NCBI GenBank assembly: GCA_964458085.1
Contig: CAYWFF010000007.1
Location: 1 to 31,981 of the forward strand
Length of the DNA stretch: 31,981 bases
Origin: CAYWFF01 sp964458085
Lineage (GTDB): Bacteria > Patescibacteriota > Microgenomatia > UBA8517
Reading direction: 5' to 3'
This document shows positions 22,061-29,086 of this stretch, piece after piece. Each line of letters begins with the position of its first letter. Position 1 is the stretch's first letter. Below the pieces are notes generated by a model that had not been told where the DNA came from, did not search any database, and worked only from the letters and a program-made list of their open reading frames with translations. Position numbers and translations under genes: made by a program.

Positions 22061-22678
22061 ATGGAAACACTGGAACTTCTTAATTTGGTTGAAAAGTTTT
22101 ATTTACAATACGGCAACATACTTGTTTTTGTCAGTAGTTTTATCGAAATTACGCCACTTGGTTTTGCAATTCCGGGAGGATTAGTACTGGCTGCTGCAGG
22201 TTTTTTTACTTATGGAACAACTCACAGACTGGTCGGAATTATAATTTTCGGACTATTAGGAACTCTTCTCACTTTTCTTCTGGCATACTACACAGGTTAC
22301 AAATCAAGAGACTGGCTCATTAGAAAACTCCATCAGGAAAACAATGCCAGGAAAGCTGCCCATTTACTTGATAAACACGGTGGAGTGATTTTGACTACTT
22401 CACTTTTATCATCAGTAATAAGATTCTGGATTGCTTATGTTGCCGGCATGCACCACTATAATTTCGGAAAGTTTCTGACTTATGCAACGTTTGCCTCCCT
22501 AACATGGGTGTCTCTAAACGTAATGATAGGATATTTAGCCGGAAGCGAAAGACAGGTGTTAGAAAGCGGAATTGCGCTAGTCGGAATTGCAGGATATGCA
22601 TTGGTTCTGCTTTCTGCAGGAATAATTACGTGGTCTATTAAAAAAGAATACAAAGAATTTAAAGGTGAGGAAAAATGA
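22061..22678 (+). CDS. DedA-family membrane protein
   Basis: A 205-residue protein of the DedA/SNARE-associated family, now linked to flipping of undecaprenyl phosphate and phospholipids. Typical features: SFIEITPLGFAIPGGLVLAA with the family's acidic residue and P-G motif (about 26-45), a central cytoplasmic region with a basic amphipathic stretch, and SVIRFWIAYVAGMHHYNFGKF, the counterpart of the conserved R-F-x-P-x-x-R helix (the first Arg is kept; the second is not obvious). The final helix is at about 170-192. Its last 4 bases overlap the start of tsaC-tsaE (ATGA), so the two are coupled. The role as lipid-carrier recycler would fit the glycan genes but is inference. Confidence 0.85.
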   Translation: METLELLNLVEKFYLQYGNILVFVSSFIEITPLGFAIPGGLVLAAAGFFTYGTTHRLVGIIIFGLLGTLLTFLLAYYTGYKSRDWLIRKLHQENNARKAAHLLDKHGGVILTTSLLSSVIRFWIAYVAGMHHYNFGKFLTYATFASLTWVSLNVMIGYLAGSERQVLESGIALVGIAGYALVLLSAGIITWSIKKEYKEFKGEEK

Positions 22679-23724
22679 AAATCGAAACGATTGACAATAT
22701 TAAACTTAAAAAAATAGTGTCAGTATTAAAAGATGGCGGATTGGTTATCTTACCAACAGAAACAGTGTATGGTGCAATGGTTGATGCCACCAACCAAAGT
22801 GCAGTTGATAAATTAAACACATACAAAAACAGACCAAAAGGAAAACCGCACTCAATTGCAGTAGTCGACATGGCAATGGCTGAAAAATATGTCGAATTAA
22901 ATAAAACAGCAAAAAATCTTTATGAAACTTTTTTGCCCGGTCCTGTAACTGTAATATCCAAAGGAAAGGGAAATGTTGCAAAAGGGGTTGCGTCTGAAAC
23001 AGGAACGGTAGGTGTCAGGATACCTGATTATCCGTTAGTGCTTAACACAGTAAAAGCATTGGGAAATCCTATTACTGCAACCTCTGCCAATGCCAGTTAT
23101 AAAAAACGCCCTTATAAAATAAGTGATATTTTAGATAATATTTCCGATAAACAAAAAAAACTAATTGATTTAATTGTTGACGCCGGAGAGCTTCCCCGCA
23201 ATGAACCTTCAACAGTCATTGACACCACTCTCGACGACACCATTGTTCTCAGACAAGGAGATATTAAACTTAAAAATGAAACAGAGGTCTTAAGCCGAAA
23301 TGAAGAAAGCACCCAAAATATCGGTAAAGAACTTTGGCAAAAATATGAAAAATTCCATGGTAAACGTGCCCTTATATTTGCCTTGGAGGGACCGATGGGT
23401 GTCGGTAAAACCCAATTTACCAAAGGATTGGCGCGTGCTTTAGGAATACAAGAAGAAGTTATTTCTCCGTCTTACAACTTAGAAGAAGAGTATGAAAAAG
23501 GGAGGCTGTATCACATCGACGCTTGGCGAATGGAGTCTGAGGGTGAATTACAACAGTTGGATTTTGCAAAAAAGCTAACCGACAAAAGTGTTGTGGTCAT
23601 TGAATGGGCAGATAGAGTTGCCGAAATAATTCGTTCACATAAGGAAGATGCAGTAATTGTTTGGGTCAAAATTCGGTATAGGGAAAAGGATAATGAAAGG
23701 TTTGTGTCGTGGGGTGTTCTTTAA
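22675..23724 (+). CDS. TsaC-TsaE fusion (t6A tRNA modification)
   Basis: A 349-residue two-domain protein. Residues about 1-200 are TsaC/Sua5/YrdC, which makes threonylcarbamoyl-AMP from Thr, bicarbonate and ATP: ILPTETVYGAM (25-35), KNRPKGKPHSI (51-61), LPGPVTVI, VGVRIPDYP, ATSANAS (135-141), PSTVID. Residues about 212-349 are TsaE, the ATPase that resets the TsaB-TsaD complex: Walker A at 239-246 (GPMGVGKT), ISPSYNLEEEY (for S-P-T-F), LYHIDAWRM, VVVIEWADRV. The start overlaps dedA by 4 bases; GAGG 5 bases upstream could serve as a ribosome-binding site. These two steps are normally separate proteins. TsaB is not in the window. tsaD lies 354 bases downstream. Confidence 0.92.
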   Translation: MKIETIDNIKLKKIVSVLKDGGLVILPTETVYGAMVDATNQSAVDKLNTYKNRPKGKPHSIAVVDMAMAEKYVELNKTAKNLYETFLPGPVTVISKGKGNVAKGVASETGTVGVRIPDYPLVLNTVKALGNPITATSANASYKKRPYKISDILDNISDKQKKLIDLIVDAGELPRNEPSTVIDTTLDDTIVLRQGDIKLKNETEVLSRNEESTQNIGKELWQKYEKFHGKRALIFALEGPMGVGKTQFTKGLARALGIQEEVISPSYNLEEEYEKGRLYHIDAWRMESEGELQQLDFAKKLTDKSVVVIEWADRVAEIIRSHKEDAVIVWVKIRYREKDNERFVSWGVL

Positions 23725-23788
23725 TTTTTCAGGTAAACCGTTACACTTTTTAACTAAATCTAGACAACGTCCATTGTCTACAAAAACA

Positions 23789-24016
23789 CTATTGTATTCT
23801 AAGCCAATTCACAAATTCGGTAGCGTTAGTTGCTTCAGAAATTTTCATATAGTCGTCGGGTATAGTTATAGTTTCACTAATACCTTTTGTAATATACCCC
23901 TGTGCTACAGATCCAGGATCGTTACTGCTGGTATAGTGTATTTCATTGGCATTCATGCCTAATTTTTCACCTTTAGAATTAAGTAAAGTTACTATTTGAT
24001 TGTAAATGTCTTCCAT
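23789..24016 (-). CDS. Small orphan protein (75 residues) on the opposite strand within the t6A cluster
   Basis: A 75-residue soluble acidic protein beginning MEDIYNQIVTLLNSKGEKLG, with a central Ser/Gly-rich part and ending TEFVNWLRIQ. No family recognised. It is judged real because AAGGAGGTG (24034-24026) is a near-perfect Shine-Dalgarno 9 bases before the ATG and a TATAAT lies upstream at 24052-24047, a combination almost absent elsewhere in this window. It converges on tsaC-tsaE and is divergent from tsaD. Confidence 0.6.
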   Translation of the reverse strand: MEDIYNQIVTLLNSKGEKLGMNANEIHYTSSNDPGSVAQGYITKGISETITIPDDYMKISEATNATEFVNWLRIQ

Positions 24017-24046
24017 TTATATCAACACCTCCTTGCTACAAAATAT

Positions 24047-24052
24047 ATTATA
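24047..24052 (-). promoter_or_regulatory. -10 box (TATAAT) of the 75-residue orphan gene
   Basis: On the minus strand TATAAT lies 30 bases before the ATG at 24016, giving a leader of about 24 bases that holds the Shine-Dalgarno. No good -35 box. Confidence 0.5.
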
Positions 24053-24063
24053 CATAAAGTTAA

Positions 24064-24072
24064 TGTTAAAAT
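24064..24072 (+). promoter_or_regulatory. Extended -10 (TG-T-TAAAAT), leaderless-type, for tsaD
   Basis: TGTTAAAAT ends 6 bases before the ATG at 24079, the same nonamer and spacing as at 2638-2646. Confidence 0.6.
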
Positions 24073-24078
24073 CGTAAA

Positions 24079-25188
24079 ATGACAACTCTTGCTATTGATA
24101 CCAGTTGCGATGAAACAGCAGTCGCGGTAACGGAAAGTACTAAAGTGCTTTCTAACGTTTTGTGGTCGCAAGCATCTCTTCATTCAGAGTATGGCGGTGT
24201 ATTCCCTGCACTTGCTAAGCGTGCCCACGAGGAACGTATAAATTGGGTGATTGAAAAGGCTTTAAAAAAGGCGTTTCCAAAATCTCAATTAACTTACGAT
24301 CAACTACTTACTACTAAAATAGACGCCGTCGCCGTAACCGTAGGTCCGGGACTTGCAATTGCGCTGGAAGTTGGTATCAAAAAAGCAAAAGATTTAGCCC
24401 AAAAATATAATAAACCTTTTATTCCTGTGAACCATGTTGAAGGCCATCTTCTTAGTCCTCTTGCAGAGCCCAAAAGTAGTAAATCGGAATCTGGAAATTC
24501 GAAAAATAAAATTTCAAAAATAGATATTAATGAACTATCATTTCCCATTTTGGGACTTGTTGCATCAGGGAAACACGCTGATGTAATTTTAATTAAAAAC
24601 ATCGGAGACTATGAAATCCTGGCTCATACGATTGATGATGCTGTAGGTGAAGCATTAGATAAAGCTGCCAGAATGCTGGGTTTAGGTTACCCGGGCGGAG
24701 CAGTTTTGGAAAAATTAGCACGAAATGGAAACCCTAAAAGCTACAATCTTCCACTTCCTATGGCAGGACAGGAAGATAGGATGGAATTCAGTTATTCCGG
24801 TTTAAAAACTGCCATGTACAAACTGGTAGAACAGGAAAAGCCACTCACTAAAGAAAAAATTGAAAACTTAGCTGCAAGTTTTCAAGAAATGGCTTTTAAA
24901 CATTTAACAAGAATTGTTTCCAGATCACTAGACACACACAAAGTAAAGGACTTCTTTTTAGGCGGCGGAGTGTCCGCAAATACGGAATTGAGAAAACGAC
25001 TTAGAAAAATTTGTAACGAAAGAGGCATAACAATACGGCTTCCTTACTCTAAAAACCTTTGTGGAGATAACGCTGCCATGATTGGTATAGTTGCCGGATT
25101 TAAATTAGAAAAAGGAGAATATTTAGAGCCAAATGAACTTAAAAATATAGATAGAGTTCCCCGATTAAAAATAACAGAAAAAATATGA
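24079..25188 (+). CDS. tsaD: tRNA N6-threonylcarbamoyladenosine transferase TsaD
   Basis: A 369-residue ASKHA-fold enzyme that attaches threonylcarbamoyl to A37 of ANN-decoding tRNAs. Present: LAIDTSCDETAVAV (4-17), EYGGVFPALAKRAHEE (37-52), metal ligands H119 and H123 in NHVEGH, GYPGGAVLEKLA, FSYSGLKTA, GGGVSANTELR (295-305), and CGDNAAMIG with D330. Two oddities: the usual S-G-G-H-T is S-G-K-H-A (163-167), and a polar insert at about 130-154 (rich in S, K, N) sits right after the metal site. The gene has its own extended -10 box and overlaps the HAD gene by 4 bases. It works with the TsaC-TsaE protein encoded just upstream. Confidence 0.95.
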   Translation: MTTLAIDTSCDETAVAVTESTKVLSNVLWSQASLHSEYGGVFPALAKRAHEERINWVIEKALKKAFPKSQLTYDQLLTTKIDAVAVTVGPGLAIALEVGIKKAKDLAQKYNKPFIPVNHVEGHLLSPLAEPKSSKSESGNSKNKISKIDINELSFPILGLVASGKHADVILIKNIGDYEILAHTIDDAVGEALDKAARMLGLGYPGGAVLEKLARNGNPKSYNLPLPMAGQEDRMEFSYSGLKTAMYKLVEQEKPLTKEKIENLAASFQEMAFKHLTRIVSRSLDTHKVKDFFLGGGVSANTELRKRLRKICNERGITIRLPYSKNLCGDNAAMIGIVAGFKLEKGEYLEPNELKNIDRVPRLKITEKI

Positions 25189-25784
25189 AAGGGGTTATTT
25201 TATTTGATATTGACTATACTATATTTAACACAGATATTTTTCGAAACGAAGTAGACAATGACATATTTCCTTTAATATCAGTTGAAAAAAGCGCGTACAC
25301 AAAAGTCAAAAATGATTACATTAGTTCCTTAAAAAAGAGTACAGATTTCTCTCCTTATTCTCTTGCAAGTAAACTTTCAAATACATTTCACTATCCTCAA
25401 AATAAATTTCTAACTAAATATATTGATAATATAGCGCTGTACAAGCGATGTGTGTACCCGGGAACAATAGAATCACTGACAAATTTAAAAAAGAAATACA
25501 GATTGGGAATTTTTTCCGAAGGAAGAAAATATTTTCAATACGCAAAACTTAAAAACACCGGACTGCTACCCCATTTTGATAATGATTTGATTTTTATTTT
25601 TAAAAGGAAACTTACTACCCAATCATTAAAAAAACTACCTTCTAAAAGTATCGTTGTAGATGATAATCCTAAGGTAGTTGAAAAACTTAAAAGCACAGAG
25701 GGTTTTACGCCATTATTAATCAATCGGTTGTCAGACCCTAAGTTAGATTTTAATAAAGAACTTTCTCTATTGCTTAAATTCTGA
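25185..25784 (+). CDS. HAD-superfamily hydrolase
   Basis: A 199-residue protein with the HAD catalytic motif I at residues 8-12 (D8-I-D10-Y-T12, in ILFDIDYTIF), a helical cap region, motif II-like GIFSEGRK, a Lys-rich motif III region (IFKRKLT), and motif IV IVVDDNP. Likely a small-molecule phosphatase; substrate unknown. The start overlaps tsaD (ATGA). The TG of its TGA stop is also part of the extended -10 box of the valS leader. Confidence 0.8.
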   Translation: MKGVILFDIDYTIFNTDIFRNEVDNDIFPLISVEKSAYTKVKNDYISSLKKSTDFSPYSLASKLSNTFHYPQNKFLTKYIDNIALYKRCVYPGTIESLTNLKKKYRLGIFSEGRKYFQYAKLKNTGLLPHFDNDLIFIFKRKLTTQSLKKLPSKSIVVDDNPKVVEKLKSTEGFTPLLINRLSDPKLDFNKELSLLLKF

Positions 25785-25790
25785 TATACT
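25782..25790 (+). promoter_or_regulatory. Extended -10 promoter (TG-A-TATACT) of the valS leader
   Basis: TGATATACT overlaps the stop codon of the HAD gene; transcription would begin near 25796, exactly where the first helix of the leader RNA begins. No clear -35 box. Confidence 0.5.
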
Positions 25791-25793
25791 TTA

Positions 25794-25973
25794 CGGTAGT
25801 TGAAAAGCGTTTGAGTCTTTCTAGTCCAAAGACAAGCTGTTTACCGAAAAGAACTTTAAGTAAACCGTACTACTTACGTAACAAGTTAATTAAGTACAAG
25901 TTAGAGCTGGTACCTTCCTACCTCACAAAGAATATGTAGGAGCACTAACACCAATGTAAGTTGGTGTTTTTTT
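25794..25973 (+). promoter_or_regulatory. T-box-like leader of valS (tRNA-sensing antiterminator plus terminator)
   Basis: Three parts are visible. (1) A 5' bulged hairpin, 25794-25846: CGGTA/TACCG, an internal loop with GTT (25839-25841) on its 3' strand, AGC/GCT, TTG/CAA, an unpaired AG (25814-25815), TCTTT/AAAGA, and a 7-base loop containing GTC. GUU and GUC are both valine codons. (2) An antiterminator-like element, 25901-25948: TTAG-a-GC pairs with GC-a-CTAA, TCCTAC (25916-25921) pairs with GTAGGA (25936-25941), and the bulge is TGGTACCT; TGGTACC is the T-box bulge, whose TGGT would pair with the ACCA end of tRNA-Val. (3) A terminator, 25947-25973. The 5' domain is shorter than a classical stem I and the specifier is not certain. 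Confidence 0.62.
25947..25973 (+). terminator. Intrinsic terminator in the valS leader
   Basis: AACACCAA (25947-25954), loop of 6, TTGGTGTT (25961-25968), in a run of seven T (25967-25973). Its first two bases are also the last two of the antiterminator helix, so the two structures compete at their edge. Confidence 0.85.
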
Positions 25974-25975
25974 AT

Positions 25976-25984
25976 TGTTACAAT
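25976..25984 (+). promoter_or_regulatory. Extended -10 (TG-T-TACAAT), leaderless-type, between terminator and valS
   Basis: TGTTACAAT ends 6 bases before the ATG at 25991 and starts 3 bases after the terminator T-run. If active, it would give a leaderless valS mRNA that escapes the leader control. Confidence 0.5.
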
Positions 25985-25990
25985 ATACCT

Positions 25991-28255
25991 ATGGAGCCGC
26001 GATACGATCATAAAAAATTTGAAAAGGAAATTTATTCGCTTTGGGAAAAAGGCGATTATTTTACTGCCAAAAGAGATCCGAAGAAAAAACCTTACACCAT
26101 TGTCCTTCCCCCGCCGAACGCTTCCGGAAAAATGCACATCGGAAACGTATTAATGATTGCAATTGAAGATCTTTTAATCCGCTGGAAGCGGATGCAGGGA
26201 TACTCTGCATTATGGATTCCCGGAACTGATCATGCAGGTTTTGAAACCCAATTAAAATTTGAAAAGAAACTTGCCAAAGAAGGAAAATCACGTTTTGATT
26301 TTGATCGGACATCACTTTATAACGCAATCTGGGAATTTGTAGCAGAAAACAAAGGTCTAATTGAAGAGCAAATTAGGAGAATGGGGGCAAGCGTTGATTG
26401 GAGTCGGTATACTTTTACACTTGATCCTGAGGTTATCGACACGGTGCTTAATACTTTTGAGAAGTTACATCAGGATAATCTTGTTTACAAAGATGATTAT
26501 ATGGTTAATTATTGCCCGAATTGCGGAACAACATTTGCTGACTTGGAAGTCGTACACCTTGAAAGAACAGATCCTCTTTATTTCGTTAACTATCCTATAT
26601 ACGGAGATGACTCTACCATTACAGTGGCTACAGTGCGTCCTGAGACAATGTTTGGAGATACGGCAATTGCGGTTCATCCTAAAGACACACGTTACAAAAA
26701 ACTGATAGGCAAAACCGCTGTTGTTCCCTTAACTACAAGAGAAATTCCGATTATTGCAGATGCTTTTGTAGACAAAGAATTTGGAACAGGAGCAGTTAAA
26801 ATTACACCCGCACATGACCCGAATGATTATGAAGCTGGAAAACGCCACAATCTGGAATTCATTCCGGTTCTTGACTTCAATGGCAGGATGAAGTTGCCGA
26901 ATGACGCCAACTTACCGGAAATTGAAGGTAAAAAAGCTAAAACGGCAAGAGAAATTGTGGCACAAAAACTTCAGGCAGAAGGCTTCATTGAGAAAATTGA
27001 TGATAAATATAACCATGCAGTGACAGTTTGCTACAAAGCAAACCACGACATTGAACCAACCATACTCCCCAACTGGTTTGTAAAAGTTGCCTCACTAAAA
27101 AAGCCTGCTCATCAAATTGTTAAAGACGGTGGAGTAAAGATTTACCCAAAATGGCAGGAAAAGAAATATCATCGCTGGATGGAAACGATGCATGACTGGC
27201 CGATTTCACGGCAAGTAGTCTGGGGTATTCAAATTCCTGCTTGGTACAATTCCTCTGACAACCCCGACATACTTGTTACCTACCTGAGCTCTAAAGGAGA
27301 AACTGTTACCGGAACAATCGGAGATCTCTTGCAAAAAACTTCCATAAATGAGATTAAAAAAGGCTTACAAACTCTCATCGCACCTAAAAATGTTAAGTAT
27401 ATTATCAGTAAGAATTCGCCAGGAGATGATTTTATTCAGGAAACTGACACTTTTGATACTTGGTTTTCGTCCGGTCAGTGGCCGCTGGTTACCTTGGGTT
27501 ATCCGAACTCGCCTGACTATAAATATTTTTATCCTACATCGGTCTTAGAAACAGGATGGGAAATATTACGTTTTTGGGTTTCGCGCATGATAATGTTTGG
27601 CATGTACCTGACAGACATGCCCCCATTTACATCCGTGTACCTGCACGGGATGGTCCGGGCAGTTGACGGCAAGAAAATGAGTAAAAGTTTGGGAAATGAA
27701 ATCGTACCGGAAGAATACCAGGAAGAATTTGGCACAGACGCACTCCGTATGGGACTTATTGCAGGCACTGCAAACGGAAAAGACTTTGCTTTTCCCAAAG
27801 ATAAAGTATTAGCTTACAGAAATTTTTCAAATAAAGTGTGGAATATGGCACGGTTTATTCTTTTAATGTTTGAAAAACACAATTCTCCCATTCCGTTTTA
27901 TGAAAAATCAATGACGGAAAAACTAAAGGCAGATGATATTGTAATTCTTGAAAAACTAAATGAGGCGGTCGCTGCAGTAAATAAATCACTCGAAAAATAT
28001 CGTTTTGCAGAAGCTGCAGACATTATTTACCATTTTATGTGGGACAGTTTAGCTTCATCCTACATAGAACAAATTAAAGACAGGAGCGATTCGGAAGTGT
28101 CACTTGGCGTTTTAAGACATGTGTATTTATATTCACTAAAACTGCTACACCCTTTCATGCCGTTTATAACTGAAAGTATATGGCAGGAATTAAAAGATCT
28201 TAGAAAATATCCTGAAGAAATGCTGATTGTTGCCCCCTGGCCAAAAACAACATAA
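25991..28255 (+). CDS. valS: Valine--tRNA ligase (ValRS)
   Basis: A 754-residue class I aminoacyl-tRNA synthetase. HIGH signature at 49-52 (PPPNASGKMHIGN), GTDHAGFETQ (Val-specific form of this loop), CPNCGT, the editing-domain pieces TVATVRPETMFGDTAIAVHP and GTGAVKITPAHDPND, and KMSKS at 562-566. The anticodon-binding helical domain follows, and the protein ends soon after it (WQELKDLRKYPEEMLIVAPW), so the C-terminal coiled coil of ordinary ValRS (860-950 residues) is missing. Start at 25991 because a TTG at 25961 lies within the terminator. No Shine-Dalgarno. Regulation: T-box-like leader upstream. Confidence 0.95.
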   Translation: MEPRYDHKKFEKEIYSLWEKGDYFTAKRDPKKKPYTIVLPPPNASGKMHIGNVLMIAIEDLLIRWKRMQGYSALWIPGTDHAGFETQLKFEKKLAKEGKSRFDFDRTSLYNAIWEFVAENKGLIEEQIRRMGASVDWSRYTFTLDPEVIDTVLNTFEKLHQDNLVYKDDYMVNYCPNCGTTFADLEVVHLERTDPLYFVNYPIYGDDSTITVATVRPETMFGDTAIAVHPKDTRYKKLIGKTAVVPLTTREIPIIADAFVDKEFGTGAVKITPAHDPNDYEAGKRHNLEFIPVLDFNGRMKLPNDANLPEIEGKKAKTAREIVAQKLQAEGFIEKIDDKYNHAVTVCYKANHDIEPTILPNWFVKVASLKKPAHQIVKDGGVKIYPKWQEKKYHRWMETMHDWPISRQVVWGIQIPAWYNSSDNPDILVTYLSSKGETVTGTIGDLLQKTSINEIKKGLQTLIAPKNVKYIISKNSPGDDFIQETDTFDTWFSSGQWPLVTLGYPNSPDYKYFYPTSVLETGWEILRFWVSRMIMFGMYLTDMPPFTSVYLHGMVRAVDGKKMSKSLGNEIVPEEYQEEFGTDALRMGLIAGTANGKDFAFPKDKVLAYRNFSNKVWNMARFILLMFEKHNSPIPFYEKSMTEKLKADDIVILEKLNEAVAAVNKSLEKYRFAEAADIIYHFMWDSLASSYIEQIKDRSDSEVSLGVLRHVYLYSLKLLHPFMPFITESIWQELKDLRKYPEEMLIVAPWPKTT

Positions 28256-28278
28256 CTTTTCTAAGATACTTAATCTCC

Positions 28279-29013
28279 CTACTTCTCCTCCACACACACT
28301 CCTCCACTGTCAGGATAGTTTCCGTCATACCGGCAGGTAAAACCATGAGGGCATGCTATACCTCTGATTCCTCCACAAAAAAGAGTTGTAGGGTTCTCTG
28401 GGTCATTTGCGTTTAATAATTTAATTGATTGGATAAGTTTGTCTTTTTGGGACGGATGGGTGCTTAGAGAATAGACGTAATCCTTACCTTTAATTATAAA
28501 AACATCTCGAGGTTCACCTTCCTGAGAGTTGGGAACAAAATGCAAAAACACACCCTCAAGAGATTCCAATTCTCCTTCTGATTCAAGCTTTGCCAGTCCT
28601 TCTGTGAGCAAGCTGTCTTTAACAAGTTTTAATTCTTCTTCAACTGATCTCTTGGTAATTCCCAAAGCCATTCCTTTCATTTGCATTTGTTTAGCGTATG
28701 CATTCTCAGTAAAAAGAATAAAGAAGTCGTAGTGATTGTTGATAGATTCTTGCGGGAGTAAAAGTCGAGGATAATTAAAACTAATGTTAAAGTCGTTATT
28801 TTCATAAGTTTTCCAGTCATACGTAGGGGTTGGTGTTAAAGTTAACGATGGGGCAATGCTCTCAGTTCCGCTAATTTTGCCATGATTCGTTTTAAACGAA
28901 TCCTGAACGATACCACCGATTAATAGCAAAACGGAAAGTAAAGCCAAGGCCAGAATTATTTTTAATACTTTAGACGTAGTTTTTGAAACCCCCCGCGACT
29001 TAATTAACTTCAT
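28279..29013 (-). CDS. Anchored extracellular protein with C-terminal four-cysteine motif
   Basis: A 244-residue protein: basic N-terminus, transmembrane segment at about 17-37 (VLKIILALALLSVLLLIGGIV), a Ser/Thr/Pro linker (SLTLTPTPTYDW), and a domain of about 140 residues (FNISFNYPRLLLP onward) reminiscent of PsbP-like surface domains. The last 32 residues hold CGGIRGIACPHGFTC and YPDSGGVC: four Cys with Gly, Pro and Asp, a small disulphide-rich tail I associate with secreted proteins in several uncultured lineages, function unknown. TATAAT 6 bases before the ATG supports the start. Convergent with valS. Confidence 0.7.
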   Translation of the reverse strand: MKLIKSRGVSKTTSKVLKIILALALLSVLLLIGGIVQDSFKTNHGKISGTESIAPSLTLTPTPTYDWKTYENNDFNISFNYPRLLLPQESINNHYDFFILFTENAYAKQMQMKGMALGITKRSVEEELKLVKDSLLTEGLAKLESEGELESLEGVFLHFVPNSQEGEPRDVFIIKGKDYVYSLSTHPSQKDKLIQSIKLLNANDPENPTTLFCGGIRGIACPHGFTCRYDGNYPDSGGVCVEEK

Positions 29014-29019
29014 AAAACT

Positions 29020-29025
29020 ATTATA
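29020..29025 (-). promoter_or_regulatory. -10 box (TATAAT), leaderless-type, for the gene at 29013
   Basis: On the minus strand a perfect TATAAT ends 6 bases before the ATG. No -35 box, no Shine-Dalgarno. Confidence 0.6.
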
Positions 29026-29071
29026 GAATAATATTAGTAAAGAAAAACGACTGGAAACAGCTAAAGATTAG

Positions 29072-29079
29072 TGTAGTAT
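29072..29079 (+). promoter_or_regulatory. -10-like box (TG-TAGTAT) for the gene at 29087
   Basis: TAGTAT (29074-29079), preceded by TG, ends 7 bases before the ATG at 29087. It overlaps an earlier in-frame ATG at 29078, which therefore is unlikely to be used. Confidence 0.4.
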
Positions 29080-29086
29080 GAATTAT

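Noticed and set aside
24053..24078. Regulatory RNA between the 75-residue gene and tsaD
   Set aside because: The stretch is fully accounted for by the two back-to-back promoter regions and is too short for a structured RNA.
25794..25946. CRISPR array or other repeat family in the valS leader
   Set aside because: No spaced direct repeats are present; the short inverted repeats are better explained as one folded leader RNA. No CRISPR array or cas gene was seen anywhere in the window.
25961..25990. TTG start of valS ten codons upstream
   Set aside because: It is inside the terminator hairpin and T-run; the ATG at 25991 begins the normal ValRS N-terminus.
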